Source: Allochromatium humboldtianum (GTDB lineage Bacteria; Pseudomonadota; Gammaproteobacteria; Chromatiales; Chromatiaceae). Taken from it: DNA of 64,000 nt. The notes under the pieces are model-generated. The model was not told where the DNA came from. It ran no database searches and worked only from the letters and a program-made list of their open reading frames with translations. The DNA lies in the NCBI RefSeq assembly GCF_013385175.1, contig NZ_JABZEO010000003.1:248001-312000 (forward strand), in the 5' to 3' direction. Shown one piece after another: positions 52,070-59,124 of the stretch. A program made the translations under genes and the position numbers. Every line of letters starts with the position of its first letter. The first letter of the stretch is position 1.

Positions 52070-52784
52070 TCCGGCCGCCTTGCTGCCCTCTGCTAATTCT
52101 GCGAATCCTGCTAATCCGGCACCGCAACCCGTAATCGCAAACACGATTACAGCGCCCGCAATTAGCAGATTTGCAGGATTAGCAGGGGAGTCTGCCGCCG
52201 ATGGCGCGCTCACGATTAGCAGATTCGCAGAATTAGCAGCCACCACTGCCGCCAACGACGCACCCGACCGCCATCACTCATGGCTCGTCACCCTGCCGAC
52301 CGGCGAGCGTTTCAGTTCGATGTTCTGCCCGCCGCTGTCGCTCGCCGAGGTCCAGGCCCGCCATCCCAACGCCCTGGTCGAGCGCGAGCCGGACCCGGCA
52401 CCGGCACCGCCGCTCTCGCCGGATGCGCTCGAAGTCGTCTACTGCTGGTTGAGGCATATCGGCGAGACGGATCTACAGGCCGGCACGGAGTTCATTGACG
52501 GGCTGGCGCGCGACCCGGAGCAACTGCGCGCCTGCTTCGAGGACGTGGTTCGGCTGGGTCTGGCCGACTGGCCGGACGATCAGGCCACGGCCACGGACAC
52601 CGGCATCGAAGGCACAGCCAAGGCGATCTGTTCGCGCTGCACTCACTGGACGCCCGACCGCATCAATCCGGCTGGTGGCATTGGTCGCTGCACTATCGAG
52701 GCTCCGGCATCCAAGCGCATTGGCGCGCTCTGGCCGAGCGAGGGCGTCATCCACTGCACTCGGTTTCAGGAGGCACGCCCATGA
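52059..52784 (+). CDS. Hypothetical protein, 241 aa, with repeat-encoded N-terminus (element cargo)
   Basis: The ATG at 52059 lies inside the end of the DUF3987 gene (11-base overlap). Residues 11-64 are encoded by the 9-base repeat family: SANSANPANPA, then AISRFAGLAG and TISRFAELAA. The rest has WLVTLPTGERFSSMFCPPLS and PLSPDALEVVYCWLRHIGET, then a Cys-rich end (AICSRCTHWTPD, GIGRCTIEAP, VIHCTRF) that may bind zinc. Function unknown. The stop overlaps the next small frame as ATGA. Confidence 0.75.
   Translation: MFFDPAALLPSANSANPANPAPQPVIANTITAPAISRFAGLAGESAADGALTISRFAELAATTAANDAPDRHHSWLVTLPTGERFSSMFCPPLSLAEVQARHPNALVEREPDPAPAPPLSPDALEVVYCWLRHIGETDLQAGTEFIDGLARDPEQLRACFEDVVRLGLADWPDDQATATDTGIEGTAKAICSRCTHWTPDRINPAGGIGRCTIEAPASKRIGALWPSEGVIHCTRFQEARP
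52090..52116 (+). repeat. Three 9-base units, direct orientation
   Basis: A reordered version of the 50118 repeat. It is complementary to the inverted copy at 52214-52239 apart from one missing base, which could fold into a stem of about 26 bp with a loop near 97 bases. Confidence 0.9.
52161..52186 (-). repeat. 9-base unit repeat, inverted orientation, first copy
   Basis: Reads (G/A)ATT(A/T)GCAG on the plus strand, one base shorter per three units than the direct copies. Encodes ISRFAGLAG. Confidence 0.88.
52214..52239 (-). repeat. 9-base unit repeat, inverted orientation, second copy
   Basis: Nearly the reverse complement of 52090-52116, lacking a single base. Encodes ISRFAELAA. Confidence 0.9.
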
Positions 52785-52852
52785 CCGATCGCCGCATCAC
52801 CATCAAGGCCACCTGTTGGACGCCGGCGGGCAAGCGGGAGGTGGGCGCATGA
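52781..52852 (+). CDS. Possible 23-residue peptide
   Basis: The ATG overlaps the previous stop (ATGA) and its stop overlaps the next ATG. The reading is MTDRRITIKATCWTPAGKRE then VGA. AGGAGG lies about 10 bases upstream. It may be a real small protein or only a coupling device between the flanking genes. Confidence 0.4.
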   Translation: MTDRRITIKATCWTPAGKREVGA

Positions 52853-53055
52853 GGGATCTACCGGAGAACGTGAGGCGCGCCCTGGTGGCGCTATCCTGCG
52901 ACGATGCCGAGTTCGGCGAGCTGTTCGCCGATGAGGTTGGCGAGGACGGCCAGCAGCAGTGGTTCAACCGGCTCGACTACATGACTCAAATCTGGAACAC
53001 GATCTCAGATCTCGTCGATTTGGCCACCATGCCAATGGACAGCACGCGCCATTGA
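52849..53055 (+). CDS. Small hypothetical protein, 68 aa (element cargo)
   Basis: MRDLPENVRRALVALSCDDA with EFGELFADEVGEDGQQQWFN is an acidic helical protein. GGGAGGTGG before the ATG is a good ribosome site. No family recognised. It is followed by 58 bases before the gene at 53114. Confidence 0.62.
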   Translation: MRDLPENVRRALVALSCDDAEFGELFADEVGEDGQQQWFNRLDYMTQIWNTISDLVDLATMPMDSTRH

Positions 53056-53113
53056 CCGCCCGAGGGCCGGATTCGAGATCCGGCCCTGTCCGACACCCAC
53101 GGAATAACTCACC

Positions 53114-54058
53114 ATGCACCAGACGCCCATCAAACGACGCGGACGCCCATCGAGCGGGGCGGCGCTCTCTGGAGCCGAGCGGCAACGCCGATACATGGCC
53201 CGGCTCAAAGCTGGCGTCACTGACGGAAATACCGTCCGCGCTGGTATTCGAGTCACTGACGAAAAAGGCAACCCCGAACACCGGCGGTTGTTTATTGTCC
53301 CGTCTGGGGACATTTCCGGCTCGACCGCCCTGGCCGTGCCCCAACTGCCCGAGGCGCGCACCATCACCGGAGATCGTGAGGTTGACGCCATGCTCTGGCT
53401 CAAGGAGGTGTGCCAGACCGCGCGTGATGTCGCCATCGTGGACAAGGCACTCGAAGCCGCCGCGAAGATCCAGACGCCCGCCAAGGCGATCGAGGATCGA
53501 TATACCGCTTGGCTTCGATTGCAACCGGATCTGCACCCCCTGCAGATCGCCTTCGCGTCGATCGGTATAGCCGACATCGAACGCCATGCCGAGACCGCGC
53601 GCGAACGCATCGCCAAGCACGCCGAGGGCATGGCCGCGTTCGGCAGTTACGCCGCCGCCATGAGCGCCACACCGGCCGAGCGCATGGTCTTTGAGACCGT
53701 GGGTGCCGTGCTGGACGGCGAGGAACTGTGGCGAGCCGCGCCCGATCGCCTGGACGTGCTGTTTGCCGGGTCGATCAACCCGGCGACCCTGAGCGAATGC
53801 CTCGCCGAACTGCACTACTGGCAATGGCTCAGCAACATCCGTTGGCGGATGAGCCAGACCGAACACCCCGGCGAGTTCCAGGGTGACGACGATGAGCGGA
53901 TCAGCGCCCGGCGCTGGTTCGTCGAGGGGCTACTGACCGAGCTGGCGCCCGTCGATCGAGCCGAGGCTATCCATATCGCCGATGGACTCAAGGGCGTGGT
54001 GGACGAGGCCGAGCGGCGTGCGGAGATCCTGGAGCACCTGTTGCGCACCTGTCCGTAG
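53114..54058 (+). CDS. Hypothetical protein with basic N-terminal motif, 314 aa (element cargo)
   Basis: The N-terminus IKRRGRPSSGAALSGAERQR then RYMARLKAG is a basic motif seen at the start of many phage and plasmid proteins; RRGRP is AT-hook-like. The rest is helical (TARDVAIVDKALEAAAKIQT; LSECLAELHYWQWLSN) with no signal peptide. It may bind DNA, but no family is recognised. A 268-base gap with hairpins follows. Confidence 0.72.
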   Translation: MHQTPIKRRGRPSSGAALSGAERQRRYMARLKAGVTDGNTVRAGIRVTDEKGNPEHRRLFIVPSGDISGSTALAVPQLPEARTITGDREVDAMLWLKEVCQTARDVAIVDKALEAAAKIQTPAKAIEDRYTAWLRLQPDLHPLQIAFASIGIADIERHAETARERIAKHAEGMAAFGSYAAAMSATPAERMVFETVGAVLDGEELWRAAPDRLDVLFAGSINPATLSECLAELHYWQWLSNIRWRMSQTEHPGEFQGDDDERISARRWFVEGLLTELAPVDRAEAIHIADGLKGVVDEAERRAEILEHLLRTCP

Positions 54059-54326
54059 GGTCGCCTACGCGCGCGCGGAAGGGCAGGTTGAGGCCAGTGC
54101 ACGCGGACGTGCACTGGTTTCAGCCCATGTTCCGCTGCAACATGCCTTTCAGGGGTAGCGCCTTTTTTATGGACTAAAGAAACCCCCCGCCCGATTCCGC
54201 CTGATCTTCACTGCCGATCAGGGTTGGAACACGCGCGAATCAGGAAAACAGCGCCAGATAGCCCTATTCCAATGCCGGATGATGACTCAAGCCTGATGAT
54301 GCAGGCGACAACAGGAGACATCATCC
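54059..54326. other. Non-coding stretch with hairpins
   Basis: A perfect 10-bp stem with a CGGA loop lies at 54094-54117, CATGTT/AACATG with a 7-base loop at 54126-54144, and a run of six T at 54163-54168. The first could stop transcription after the gene at 53114; the set could also be a small RNA ending at the T run. No gene seen. Confidence 0.45.
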
Positions 54327-54830
54327 ATGCCCGAACCCCCCACCAACCAACACCCGCGCGACGCCAGCGGCAAGTTTGTCCCCGGCAAGTCTGGCAATCC
54401 GAAAGGCCGCCCAACTGGAAGCGGATCATCGCCCGGAGTCCGGCTCCGTCGCCTCATTGCCCAGCATGGCGACGAGTTGGTCCAGGCACTCATCGGGCAG
54501 GCAAAGCAAGGCGATACGGTCGCCGCTGTGGCGTTGCTGGATCGCGTTGTAGCGCGCTTGCGGCCCATGAGCGAGCCAGTGGGCATCGATGTCACCGGAG
54601 ACCGTCAAGCCGTCGCTGATCGGCTGTTGCAGGCCGTGAGTGCTGGCGAACTCTCGACCGAGACCGCATCCGAATTGCTCGCCCTGGTCGGCAGCGCACA
54701 GCCACCGGACACGTCGATCACGCCGATCGACTTCGACCGATTGGACGAGCTGTACAACAAGGCGATGCAGGCATCCGACGCCGATCAAGCGCGGATCGAG
54801 GCCGAACGAATGGCCGGGCTGCGAGGTTAA
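54327..54830 (+). CDS. DUF5681-like protein, 167 aa
   Basis: The N-terminus RDASGKFVPGKSGNPKGRPT is diagnostic of the DUF5681 family, often found near small terminase genes of prophages and in islands. The middle has LRRLIAQHGDELVQALIGQA and AVALLDRVVARLRP. The family may recognise DNA or help packaging, unproven. Its presence is the strongest phage link of the element besides the integrase. Confidence 0.85.
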   Translation: MPEPPTNQHPRDASGKFVPGKSGNPKGRPTGSGSSPGVRLRRLIAQHGDELVQALIGQAKQGDTVAAVALLDRVVARLRPMSEPVGIDVTGDRQAVADRLLQAVSAGELSTETASELLALVGSAQPPDTSITPIDFDRLDELYNKAMQASDADQARIEAERMAGLRG

Positions 54831-54832
54831 AC

Positions 54833-55027
54833 ATGACAGCCACGAATGAAGTCGTCGCGCATGTTGGTATGCGCTTGATCGAACTGGCGAGCCGCCAGCA
54901 TGAGACCACTTTTCACGCGCTCATCACCCTGGCCGACATGCTTGAGCGGCTGGAGACCCACGTCGAGCGCGTCGAGCAGCGGCTCGACACCATCGAATCC
55001 CACATCACCACCGGAGACAATCCATGA
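54833..55027 (+). CDS. Small coiled-coil protein, 64 aa (element cargo)
   Basis: MTATNEVVAHVGMRLIELAS leads into a clear heptad pattern (LADMLERLETHVERVEQRLD), so it is probably an oligomer. It starts two bases after the DUF5681 gene and overlaps the next by 4. Function unknown. Confidence 0.72.
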   Translation: MTATNEVVAHVGMRLIELASRQHETTFHALITLADMLERLETHVERVEQRLDTIESHITTGDNP

Positions 55028-55650
55028 TGAACCTGCAACAGCGGATGGCATTCCACGACGACCTGCGCCACGGCGGCGCGGAGCATCATCGGCGGTTATC
55101 CAGCGCCATGAGCAGCCTTTGGTCTCGGCTTCAGGCCGACCCCGAGGCCGTCGCCGCCCTGGCCCAAATCCTCGCACCGGAGGCCGAGAGCTTGCCCGAC
55201 GCCTATTGCGCTGCGACGGAACGCCTGAGGCGGCTGGAGCAAGGCATCTCGAACGAGATTGCCGAGACAAACCGGGTGTGCCGGGAGGAATCGGCCAGCC
55301 TCAAAGACCGCCGCGACACAGCCATTGATCGACGGATCGCGATCATCGAAGAGCGAAAGCGCCTCGAAGCGCGTGGCGCGCCGGACGAGGTGATCCAGGC
55401 CCGCGACCGGCTGCGGCTCGCTGGGGCACCTGCCGATGTGGTCGATAATCTCGTCCCGCTGACTGGTTCCGAGGAACTACGCGCCGCCCTGGCCGCGATC
55501 GACGAAGAGGACCGGGCGCTTGCGCTGTTTCTGGGGTCAGCGGACCCCAGCCACCTTCCGGCCGGGTTTGATGAAAAGGTCAAGGCACGGCTTGAGTTCA
55601 AGGCGTCCTTGAAAACACTCGTCACGCCGACATTCTATTCAATCGGTTAG
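55024..55650 (+). CDS. Hypothetical helical protein, paralogue A, 208 aa
   Basis: The protein shares its order of motifs with the gene at 55704: RLQADPEAVAALAQILAPEA, a RLRRLE helix, an ERKRLE helix, AIDEEDRALALFLG and HLPAGFDEKVKARLE. It is hydrophilic and helical with no signal. No known family. The ATG overlaps the preceding gene by 4 bases. Confidence 0.75.
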   Translation: MMNLQQRMAFHDDLRHGGAEHHRRLSSAMSSLWSRLQADPEAVAALAQILAPEAESLPDAYCAATERLRRLEQGISNEIAETNRVCREESASLKDRRDTAIDRRIAIIEERKRLEARGAPDEVIQARDRLRLAGAPADVVDNLVPLTGSEELRAALAAIDEEDRALALFLGSADPSHLPAGFDEKVKARLEFKASLKTLVTPTFYSIG

Positions 55651-55703
55651 CCACCATCGATCAGTGGCGGGTCGAGGCCCGCCATGCCACCACGGAGCAC
55701 CCT

Positions 55704-56270
55704 ATGCCGCGAAAACACTTCACCCTCGTCGAGCGCACAGCCTTGGGCGACCAGCTCCACAAAGGCCCGCTGGCCGTGCGTCATCGCAAGATGATGAAGC
55801 TTCTACGCGGGTTCTGGCAGCGGATCTCGACGGACCCAGCGGCGGTATTCGCCCTGGTCGAAGCCCTGGCCCCGGACGCGCCGAACCTGCCCGCCGCTTA
55901 CGATCGAACTCAGGATCGTTTGGAGCGGTTGCACCGCGACGTGATGATGGTGGTATCGGGCACGGAGTTGGCCTGCGCTGGCGAGCGGAACCGGCTCAAG
56001 GACGCCATCGATGTGGCAATCAGTCGGCAGATCGAGCTGGAGCGAGAGCGCAAGCGGATCGTCCGGCAGCTGGAAGAAACCGACTCGGGAACCGCGCGGG
56101 AGCGACTGACTGCCGCGCTCGCTGAGATCGACGGCGAAGATGAGGGGCTTGGGAGGTTCATCGCGACGAGGGATGACCGGCACTTGCCCGCCGGGTTCGA
56201 GGATCGCGTGAGGGCGTACCGAGAGCGGCGGGAGCAACGCTTGGCTGCGGTGTCCATGACCCCGACATGA
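55704..56270 (+). CDS. Hypothetical helical protein, paralogue B, 188 aa
   Basis: Related to the product at 55024: RISTDPAAVFALVEALAPDA, a RLERLH helix, an ERKRI helix, EIDGEDEGLGRFIATRDD and HLPAGFEDRVRAYRE. It lacks the middle block of paralogue A (about 20 residues). No signal, no membrane segment. It is the last gene of the element before the right end. Confidence 0.75.
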   Translation: MPRKHFTLVERTALGDQLHKGPLAVRHRKMMKLLRGFWQRISTDPAAVFALVEALAPDAPNLPAAYDRTQDRLERLHRDVMMVVSGTELACAGERNRLKDAIDVAISRQIELERERKRIVRQLEETDSGTARERLTAALAEIDGEDEGLGRFIATRDDRHLPAGFEDRVRAYRERREQRLAAVSMTPT

Positions 56271-56441
56271 AAAGCCCCGCACAGTGGCGGGGCCGCCCGA
56301 TGTCCAGGTCGTGCCGCATTCCAGCGCGAAAGGCGGTCGATCACCTGCAAGGGGTTGACCCGAATTCTACCCCTGATCGACCGAGCGTGAAAGACCAAGC
56401 AACCAACTTATGCGCTGGGGTATTGCAACCGCACCGAGAGA

Positions 56442-56464
56442 CCCGCCGCGATGGCGGGTTTTGT
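56442..56464 (+). terminator. Intrinsic terminator at the right end of the element
   Basis: CCCGCC, a 5-base loop and GGCGGG are followed by TTTTGT. It should stop plus-strand transcription from the element before it reaches the tRNA-Lys gene on the other strand. Confidence 0.75.
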
Positions 56465-56514
56465 CTGACTGGCGAGCAGGGTCTTTTTCGCCTTTTTGGG
56501 CGGAAATTCCGCCG

Positions 56515-56538
56515 CGTGGTGACTCTATGGTGACTCAA
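56515..56538. repeat. 24-bp direct repeat, right copy
   Basis: Identical to 43916-43939, containing two TGACTC units. Candidate arm-binding or excision-factor site of the integrase. Confidence 0.85.
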
Positions 56539-56545
56539 CGAAAAA

Positions 56546-56580
56546 CGGCTTAGGCGATTGCTCGTCTAAGCCGTTGTTTT
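56546..56580 (-). terminator. tRNA-Lys terminator hairpin carried by the element, right copy
   Basis: The outer 8 bp of the stem match the left copy, the inner part and loop differ (TTGC loop, one G-T pair in the plus sense, A-C mismatch in the minus sense). It ends the rebuilt tRNA-Lys transcript. Confidence 0.75.
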
Positions 56581-56581
56581 A

Positions 56582-56631
56582 TATGGTGCGCCCTGCGCGA
56601 CTCGAACGCGCGACCACCTGATTAAAAGTCA
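56582..56631 (-). repeat. Right attachment repeat: 3' half of tRNA-Lys supplied by the element
   Basis: Identical over 50 bases to 43751-43800; identity stops at 56632, inside the anticodon stem. The tRNA gene therefore keeps a chromosomal 5' half and receives its 3' half from the element. Confidence 0.93.
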
Positions 56632-56659
56632 GATGCTCTACCAACTGAGCTAAGGGCGC
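56584..56659 (-). tRNA. tRNA-Lys (UUU)
   Basis: On the minus strand a 76-base cloverleaf can be drawn: acceptor stem GCGCCCT/AGGGCGC, D arm GCTCAGTTGGTAGAGC, anticodon loop CTTTTAA giving UUU, T arm GCGCG-TTCGAGT-CGCGC, and encoded CCA. All stems pair. It is the integration site of the element. Confidence 0.96.
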
Positions 56660-56671
56660 TTAAAGCCGAGC

Positions 56672-56701
56672 ATTATAATAATCTCAGCCCGCATTCTGCA
56701 A
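56672..56701 (-). promoter_or_regulatory. Promoter of tRNA-Lys
   Basis: On the minus strand TATAAT (56677-56672) lies 12 bases before the tRNA and is preceded, after an 18-base spacer, by TTGCAG (56701-56696). The -35 box is inside the 3' end of the YpjD/CcsA-like gene. Confidence 0.65.
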
Positions 56702-57496
56702 GGCGAATTGCAGTACGGCCTTACTGCCGAAGTAGGCCAGGATCAGGATCGCGAAGCCGCCGAGCGTCCAGACGATGGCCGTGCGCCCGCGCCACCCCTT
56801 GCGGAAACGCCCGATCAGCAACCCGCCGAACACCAGCCAGGCGAGCACCGAGAGCACGGTCTTGTGCACCAGATGCTGCGCAAACATATTCTCCAGGAAC
56901 GCAAAGCCGCTCAGCAGCGCCAGCGTCAGCAGCACGAAGCCGGCCGAAATCATCTCGAACAACAGGCTCTCCATGGTCTGGAGCGGCGGCAGGGTACGCA
57001 CGAAGCCGGTCGGATGCCGATTGCGCAGGTGATGGTCCTGCACCGCCAGCAGGATCGCCTGCACCGCCGCAAGCGTCAGCAGACTGTAGGCCAGCATCGA
57101 CAGCAGCACATGGACCTTGAGCGCCATGCTGGCCGATTCGCGCATGAAGCCGACATCGGCCATGTGCGCCTCCAGCAGCAGACTCAGCGCCGCCGCCGGC
57201 AGCAGGATCAGCCCCAGATTGTCGACCGGCTTGGTCAGGCTGGAGACCAGCAGCAGCGCGACGATGGTCCAGGAAGTGAGCGCCAGCGCGTGATAGAAGC
57301 CAAGATTGATCCCGGCACTGCTGAAGATGCTGTGCCAGAGTATCCAGCTGTGCAAGACCAGACCGCCGAACCCGACGGCGATCGCAAGCGCGCGGGGCGG
57401 AATCCATCCCTCCTTGCGGAACAGACGGATGCCGATGAAGGCGGCCGAGGCCAGATAGCAGAGCGTGGCGACGTAGGCAAGGAGGATATGGATCAT
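56684..57496 (-). CDS. YpjD/CcsA-like cytochrome c assembly membrane protein
   Basis: From the ATG at 57496 the 270-residue protein has about eight membrane helices. WILWHSIFSSAGI, KVHVLLSMLAYSLLTLAAVQ and HLVHKTVLSVLAWLVFGGLL place His residues like those of the HemX/CcsA heme-handling family. The YpjD branch is typically divergent from ffh in gammaproteobacteria, as here. Its exact role in heme or cytochrome c handling is not established. The open frame continues far upstream across ffh, but that part is a shadow. Confidence 0.88.
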   Translation of the reverse strand: MIHILLAYVATLCYLASAAFIGIRLFRKEGWIPPRALAIAVGFGGLVLHSWILWHSIFSSAGINLGFYHALALTSWTIVALLLVSSLTKPVDNLGLILLPAAALSLLLEAHMADVGFMRESASMALKVHVLLSMLAYSLLTLAAVQAILLAVQDHHLRNRHPTGFVRTLPPLQTMESLLFEMISAGFVLLTLALLSGFAFLENMFAQHLVHKTVLSVLAWLVFGGLLIGRFRKGWRGRTAIVWTLGGFAILILAYFGSKAVLQFALQNAG

Positions 57497-57679
57497 GGGT
57501 GCGTTCTTGAAGCTCGAATGACGGTGGCTGGAAGTCGTCCCTAGTCGTATCGGGCGATGATGGCCCTGCATTATACTCACAAAGTCCTGCCGTAAACCGA
57601 TGGCAACATTCACGTCCGTCTTCCAAATCCACACCAGACCAGGGCGTCTCGCGCGGGACGCCCGGATCGAGGTTCGATC

Positions 57680-59107
57680 ATGTTCGAAAATCTCCAGGAT
57701 CGCTTCGAAACGGTCCTGACCAATCTGCGCGGTCAGGGTCGTCTGACCGAGGACAACATCAAGGACACCCTGCGCGAAGTGCGCATGGCCCTCCTGGAGG
57801 CCGATGTCGCGCTGCCGGTGGTGCGCCAGTTCATCGAGGACATCCGCGAGCAGGCGCTCGGCGAGGCGGTGACCAAGAGCCTGACGCCCGGACAGGTGCT
57901 GATCAAGATCGTCAACGACGAACTGGTCAAGATCATGGGCGCGGCCAACGAGCGCCTGGATCTGGCCGCCCAGCCGCCGGCGGTCATCCTCATGGCCGGT
58001 CTGCAGGGCTCGGGCAAGACCACCAGTGTCGCCAAGCTCGCGCGCTGGTTGCAGGAGAAGCAGAAGAAATCCGTGATGGTGGTCAGCTGCGACGTCTATC
58101 GTCCGGCGGCCATCGAACAACTGCGCACCGTCGCCGGCGAGGTCGGGGCCGAGTTCTGCCCCAGCCAGGGCGACGAAGACCCGGTCCACATCGCCCAGCG
58201 CGCGCTCGAGAGCGCCCGCAAGCGTTTCAAGGACGTGCTGATCGTCGATACCGCCGGCCGGTTGCACGTCGATGCCGAGATGATGGATGAGATCAAGCTC
58301 ATCCATAAAGCGATCAAGCCGGTCGAGACCCTGTTCGTGGTCGACTCCATGACCGGCCAGGACGCGGCCAACACCGCCAAGGCGTTCGACGAAGCCCTGC
58401 CGCTGACCGGCGTCATCCTCACCAAGACCGACGGTGACGCGCGCGGCGGCGCGGCCCTCTCGATCCGCCAGATCACCGGCAAGCCGATCAAATTCCTCGG
58501 CACCGGCGAGCGAACCACCGCGCTCGAGCCCTTCCATCCTGACCGCGTGGCCTCACGTATCCTCGGCATGGGCGACGTGGTCTCGCTGGTCGAGGAGGTC
58601 CAGGCCAAGGTCGACAAGGATCAGGCCGAGAAGCTGGTCAAGAAGCTCAAGAAGGGCAAGGACTTCGATCTGGCCGACTTCAAGGAGCAACTGGAGCAGA
58701 TGAACAGGATGGGGGGCATGATGAGCCTGATGGAGAAGCTCCCCGGCATGAACCAGATCCCGGACCACGTCAAGAACAAGGCCAGCGACAAGGAAATGGG
58801 CAAGCTGGTGGCCATCATCAACTCGATGACGCCGCACGAGCGCCAGTTTCCGGCCGTCATCAAGGGCTCGCGCAAGCGTCGTATCGCCGCCGGCTCGGGC
58901 ACCCAGGTGCAGGACGTCAATCAGTTGCTCAAGCAGTTCATGCAGATGCAGAAGATGATGAAGAAGATGAAGGGCGGCGGCATGGCCAAGATGATGCGCT
59001 CGCTCCAAGGGCGACTGCCGCCGGGGATGCTGCCGCCGGGTGGATTCCCTCCGGGCGGCGGCTTTCCTCCCGGCGGGATGCCGCCGGGCGGCGGTTTTCC
59101 GATGTGA
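57680..59107 (+). CDS. ffh: Signal recognition particle protein Ffh
   Basis: The 475-residue GTPase has the N domain (MFENLQDRFETVLTNLRGQG), the G domain with GLQGSGKTTSVAKLARWL, VSCDVYRPAAIEQLRTVAGE, DTAGRLHVDAEMMDE and TKTDGDARGGAALS, and a Met-rich M domain that binds SRP RNA and signal peptides. The end is unusual: about 35 residues of Pro-Gly-Met-Phe repeats (PPGGFPPGG type). Such Met/Gly-rich tails occur in some Ffh proteins. It targets inner membrane proteins to FtsY and SecYEG. Confidence 0.97.
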   Translation: MFENLQDRFETVLTNLRGQGRLTEDNIKDTLREVRMALLEADVALPVVRQFIEDIREQALGEAVTKSLTPGQVLIKIVNDELVKIMGAANERLDLAAQPPAVILMAGLQGSGKTTSVAKLARWLQEKQKKSVMVVSCDVYRPAAIEQLRTVAGEVGAEFCPSQGDEDPVHIAQRALESARKRFKDVLIVDTAGRLHVDAEMMDEIKLIHKAIKPVETLFVVDSMTGQDAANTAKAFDEALPLTGVILTKTDGDARGGAALSIRQITGKPIKFLGTGERTTALEPFHPDRVASRILGMGDVVSLVEEVQAKVDKDQAEKLVKKLKKGKDFDLADFKEQLEQMNRMGGMMSLMEKLPGMNQIPDHVKNKASDKEMGKLVAIINSMTPHERQFPAVIKGSRKRRIAAGSGTQVQDVNQLLKQFMQMQKMMKKMKGGGMAKMMRSLQGRLPPGMLPPGGFPPGGGFPPGGMPPGGGFPM

Positions 59108-59124
59108 TGTGGGAGGACACCGAG

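Larger units (their letters stand above)
56271..56541. other. Right end of element, no gene seen
   Basis: About 270 bases hold no supported gene. A GCCCCGC/GCGGGGC stem (56274-56293) is followed on the minus strand by TTTT. A plus-strand terminator lies at 56442-56464, a 15-base palindrome (GGCGGAA-A-TTCCGCC) at 56499-56513, and the right copy of the 24-bp repeat at 56515-56538. Confidence 0.5.
43751..56631. mobile_element. 12.8-kb integrative element in tRNA-Lys
   Basis: The element lies between 50-bp direct repeats of the tRNA-Lys 3' half. The integrase gene is at the left end, reading inward, and an intact tRNA-Lys is rebuilt at the right end. Cargo in order: integrase, RelBE-type pair, unknown protein, AlpA-like regulator, small unknowns, Toprim-DUF3987 replication protein, more unknowns, a DUF5681 protein, and two related unknown proteins. 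No recognisable capsid, tail, terminase large subunit, relaxase or type IV secretion gene is present. Size, integrase plus AlpA plus primase-helicase order and lack of structural genes are like P4-type satellites and other phage-dependent islands. Confidence 0.88.

Noticed and set aside
50118-52239. 9-base repeats as a CRISPR-like array
   Set aside because: Units are tandem, only 9 bases, present in both orientations and lie within coding frames; there are no unique spacers of even length.
57497-58537. Upstream extension of the YpjD/CcsA-like frame across ffh
   Set aside because: Only the part from 57496 downward shows membrane helices and His motifs of the family; the extension is antisense to ffh.
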